From: Oscillospiraceae bacterium
GTDB lineage: Bacteria; Bacillota; Clostridia; Oscillospirales; CAG-272
DNA length: 7,253 bases
Direction: 5' to 3'
Assembly (NCBI GenBank): GCA_009788105.1
Contig: WQSD01000060.1
Coordinates: 1-7,253, forward strand
Positions 4,461 to 7,253 of this stretch are shown piece after piece. The notes under the pieces are model-generated. The model did not search any database and was not told the DNA's origin. It was given only the letters and a program-made list of their open reading frames with translations. The translations under genes and the position numbers were made by a program. The first letter of the stretch is position 1. Each line of letters starts with the position of its first letter.

Positions 4461-6779
4461 ATGGCAAATTTAGTAATCGTGGAGTCGCCGTCAAAGGCGA
4501 ATACAATCAAGGGCTATCTTGGCTCGAACTATAAAGTAATGTCATCGGTGGGTCATGTTCGTGACCTGCCTAAAAGCAAGTTGGGCATTGACATCGAGGC
4601 TGGTTTCATGCCTCATTATATTAACATTCGTGGTAAAGGGGATGTTATTCGTGAGCTTGTTAAAGAATCGAAAAAGGCAAAAAAAATCTTTTTTGCAACG
4701 GACGCCGACCGAGAAGGCGAGGCCATTTCATGGCATTTGTGCAACGCACTTGGCATTAACCCAACAGAGGCACAGCGTGTAACATTTAACGAAGTTACTA
4801 AAACCGCCGTGAAAGAAGCAATCAAAAGCCCGCGTGCTATTGATATGCAACTGGTAGATTCACAACAAGCAAGACGACTGCTTGACCGCATTGTGGGCTA
4901 TAAACTCAGCCCTTATCTGTGGAAAACTGTCCGTTCAGGGCTGTCGGCTGGGCGTGTTCAGTCGGTGGCTACTCGATTGATTGTGGAGCGGGAAGAGGAG
5001 ATTCGTGCCTTTGTACCAAAGGAATTTTGGCGTATCACTCTTGAGCTGACTACCGCAGACGGCAAAAAGCTCACCGCCCGCTTTTGGGGAGCTGACAAGA
5101 AAATCGAAATCACCAACGAAGAGCAGGCAAGCGAGATTCTAACCGCCACAAAGCCCGGTCCATTTGTGGTAGGCGAAGTGAAGAAATCACAAAAGGTGCG
5201 CAACCCCTCCGCTCCCTTTATCACTTCGTCGTTGCAACAAGGAGCTTATCGAAAGTTAGGCTTTTCTGCTTCACGCACCATGCAAATCGCACAGGAATTG
5301 TACGAGGGTGTGAACCTTGGTGCAGGCATGGGCGGAGTGCAAGGGCTTATCACCTATATGCGTACCGACTCGTTGCGCATATCAAACGAAGCCACAGATG
5401 CGGCGAAAGCACATATTATCGCCAACTACGGCGAGGAATACTACCCTACCAAGCCACGGGCGTACAAGACCAAAGGTGCGTCACAAGACGCTCACGAGGC
5501 TATTCGCCCCTCTAATGTGGACTTCACTCCCGAAAAGATAAAGGAGCGCCTTTCCCGTGACCAGTATCGCCTGTACCGCTTGATATACACCCGCTTTCTT
5601 GCCAGTCAGATGGCGAGTGCTATTTTCGATACGGTAAATGCGGACATCGGCAGCGGCGGATATATATTCAAAGCCAGCGGCAGTACCCTTAAATTCCCCG
5701 GTTTCTTGTCGGTGTACGAGGATACTGTGGAGCAAGTGTCGGACAATAATCCCGACACAGAAGAATCCGAGGACGGCAAAGGCAACCTGCCTCCCCTTGA
5801 GGCGAAACAGGTGCTAAATTGCAATGAAATCATCCCCAAACAGCACTTTACCGAGCCACCGCCAAGATACAACGACGCATCTTTCCTTGAAGAACTGAAA
5901 GAGCGCGGCATTGGTCGCCCAAGTACCTACGCTTCTATTGTTGGTACGATTCTTTCTCGTGGCTATGTGGCGCGGGAGGGCAAGGCGTTTATGCCCACTC
6001 CTCTTGGAGAGATAACCAACAAGCTCATGGTGGAGAAGTTCGCCGACGTTGTTGACTACACTTTCACCGCACAAATGGAGGAAAAATTAGACGGAATTGG
6101 CGAGGGTGAAACCTCGATGAATGCTGTTTTGACCCAGTTTTACTCCGGCTTTGAATCTGACTTGAACAAGGCTATGGAGGAGGTTGGCGATGACAAAATC
6201 GCCGTACCTGACGAGGAGCTTGACCTTGACTGTGAACTTTGCGGCAAGCGAATGATTGTAAAGTCCGGGCGTTTCGGCAAGTTCGCCGCCTGCCCAAGCT
6301 ACCCCGAATGCAAAAACACCAAGCCCCTTGCCAAAGACGGCAAGACTGTGGTGGAAAAGACCGCCCCTGTGCCTGTAGAGGGCATGACCTGTGAGCAATG
6401 CGGGTCGGGCATGGTGTTGCGTAGCGGCAGATACGGCAATTTCCACGCCTGCGAAAACTATCCAAAGTGCAAGTTTATCAAGCAAATCAAAGTTTCCGCA
6501 GGAGCAAACTGCCCCAGTTGCGGCAGTGATGTTGTTGTGAAACGCGGGCGTAACAAAAAGATATTTTACAGCTGTGAGAAGTACCCGGAGTGTACATTCT
6601 CTGCTTTTGACCTGCCCGCGAAAGAAAAGTGTCCCACCTGCGACAATGTGCTTTTCGTGAAGCGAGCAAAGGGCAAGCCCACCATGCTTGCTTGCCGTGA
6701 AAAAGGTTGCGGACACAAAGTCCCTGCCCCACCTGAATACGAGCGTTCCACTCACGAGGAGAACGAAGATGACGAATAG
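4461..6779 (+). CDS. topA: DNA topoisomerase I (type IA)
   Basis: Relaxes negative supercoils behind transcription and replication by cutting one strand through a 5'-phosphotyrosine link. Of 772 residues, the TOPRIM domain (about 2-115) has the catalytic Glu8 in VIVESPSKA and the metal-binding D81, D83 and E85 in ATDADREGE. The four-domain cleavage core follows, with LSAGRVQSVATRLI (161-174) and the catalytic Tyr299 in LITYMRTDS. ERGIGRPSTYASI (481-493) is also typical. Four C-terminal zinc ribbons follow, each with four Cys: 591/594/611/617, 644/647/664/670, 684/687/705/711 and 724/727/745/750. Bacillus subtilis TopA is about 80 residues shorter. An acidic tail (ENEDDE) ends it. AAGGA (4447-4451) stands 9 nt before the ATG. 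The dprA-topA-trmFO order is well known in Firmicutes. The 3' end overlaps trmFO by 11 nt. Confidence 0.97.
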   Translation: MANLVIVESPSKANTIKGYLGSNYKVMSSVGHVRDLPKSKLGIDIEAGFMPHYINIRGKGDVIRELVKESKKAKKIFFATDADREGEAISWHLCNALGINPTEAQRVTFNEVTKTAVKEAIKSPRAIDMQLVDSQQARRLLDRIVGYKLSPYLWKTVRSGLSAGRVQSVATRLIVEREEEIRAFVPKEFWRITLELTTADGKKLTARFWGADKKIEITNEEQASEILTATKPGPFVVGEVKKSQKVRNPSAPFITSSLQQGAYRKLGFSASRTMQIAQELYEGVNLGAGMGGVQGLITYMRTDSLRISNEATDAAKAHIIANYGEEYYPTKPRAYKTKGASQDAHEAIRPSNVDFTPEKIKERLSRDQYRLYRLIYTRFLASQMASAIFDTVNADIGSGGYIFKASGSTLKFPGFLSVYEDTVEQVSDNNPDTEESEDGKGNLPPLEAKQVLNCNEIIPKQHFTEPPPRYNDASFLEELKERGIGRPSTYASIVGTILSRGYVAREGKAFMPTPLGEITNKLMVEKFADVVDYTFTAQMEEKLDGIGEGETSMNAVLTQFYSGFESDLNKAMEEVGDDKIAVPDEELDLDCELCGKRMIVKSGRFGKFAACPSYPECKNTKPLAKDGKTVVEKTAPVPVEGMTCEQCGSGMVLRSGRYGNFHACENYPKCKFIKQIKVSAGANCPSCGSDVVVKRGRNKKIFYSCEKYPECTFSAFDLPAKEKCPTCDNVLFVKRAKGKPTMLACREKGCGHKVPAPPEYERSTHEENEDDE

Positions 6780-7253
6780 TCCTACCATTAACGTAATCGG
6801 CGCAGGACTTGCAGGGTGCGAGGCGGCGTGGGCGGCGGCAAACAGCGGCTGTTTCGTGAAGCTGTACGAGATGAAGGGGGAAAAGATGACCCCTGCCCAC
6901 AGCAACCCCGACTTCGCCGAGCTTGTTTGCTCAAACTCCCTCCGTTCGGAGCAGGAGGACACCGCAAGTGGACTGCTGAAGCAGGAAATGACCCACCTCG
7001 GCTCGCTTGTACTTGAGGCGGCACGTGCCACTCGTGTCCCTGCGGGGGGCGCGCTGTCCGTTGACCGAGAGCGATTCGCCGCATATATCACCGCGAAAAT
7101 TCGCAGTCACCCCAACATTCAAGTGCGGGACAATGTGGAGGTGACTGCCATTGACCTTGCGGACATTACGGTTATCGCCACGGGACCGCTGACCAGCGAC
7201 AGCCTGTCCGAATTTATCAGCCAGTATCTCGCTCCCGAAAAACTGCACTTCTT
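6769..7253 (+). CDS. trmFO: TrmFO, folate-dependent tRNA m5U54 methyltransferase (5' part)
   Basis: TrmFO makes 5-methyluridine at position 54 of the tRNA T-loop, taking the carbon from methylenetetrahydrofolate and using FAD. About 161 codons are present and the frame is still open at the window end. Visible are the FAD-binding GAGLAG (residues 11-16), LYEM (32-35), the family signature FAELVCSNSLR (49-59), VPAGGALSVDRERFA and the IATGPLTS stretch. Cys54 in VCSNSLR is at the place of the catalytic Cys53 described for the Bacillus subtilis enzyme. The ATG lies inside the end of topA; GAGGAG (6756-6761) is 7 nt upstream, so the two are very likely translated in a coupled way. Base composition is richer in G and C than in the infC region. 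The rest of the gene is outside the window. Confidence 0.95.
   Translation, partial: MTNSPTINVIGAGLAGCEAAWAAANSGCFVKLYEMKGEKMTPAHSNPDFAELVCSNSLRSEQEDTASGLLKQEMTHLGSLVLEAARATRVPAGGALSVDRERFAAYITAKIRSHPNIQVRDNVEVTAIDLADITVIATGPLTSDSLSEFISQYLAPEKLHF

Noticed and set aside
6087..7091. 334-codon minus-strand frame opposite topA and trmFO
   Set aside because: The + strand holds two unmistakable genes here; the minus frame shows no known domain and is explained as a shadow of the topA/trmFO codon pattern.

Overview
The window is a block of bacterial housekeeping genes, all on the + strand. The gene set, the gene order and the protein motifs point to a Firmicute (Bacillota), most likely class Clostridia. 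IF3, L35 and L20 form one cluster and are followed by a SpoU/TrmH-family methyltransferase, as is common in that phylum. DprA, TopA and folate-dependent TrmFO form a second cluster, an order also familiar from Bacillus-type genomes. The placement below phylum is inference; there is no rRNA in the window to test it.

Region 1 (1-558) has no convincing protein gene apart from a possible 18-residue leader peptide. It carries a near-consensus promoter with an extended -10 (217-245) and then a leader of about 300 nt full of hairpins. The leader ends in an intrinsic terminator (503-530) with a competing upstream pairing. This looks like a transcription attenuator for the infC-rpmI-rplT operon, as in the L20-controlled leaders of Gram-positive bacteria.

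Region 2 (559-1966) holds infC, rpmI and rplT and closes with a strong intrinsic terminator. infC most likely starts at an ATC codon placed correctly behind a GAGGTGA ribosome binding site. That fits the known use of non-AUG starts for IF3 self-control. A 162-nt gap containing a hairpin separates rpmI from rplT.

Region 3 (1967-4263) holds a TrmH/SpoU-family RNA 2'-O-methyltransferase and dprA, which overlap by 20 nt. DprA carries a low-complexity Lys/Pro/Ala linker with a 36-nt internal repeat.

Region 4 (4264-7253) begins with a gap holding three consecutive hairpins. It continues with topA (a type IA topoisomerase with four C-terminal zinc ribbons) and the 5' part of trmFO, which overlaps topA by 11 nt and runs off the window.

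Together the genes cover translation initiation and ribosome assembly, RNA modification, handling of incoming single-stranded DNA, DNA supercoiling and tRNA modification. I see no mobile element, CRISPR array, rRNA, tRNA or defence system. The most interesting part is the leader upstream of infC, not a new protein system.
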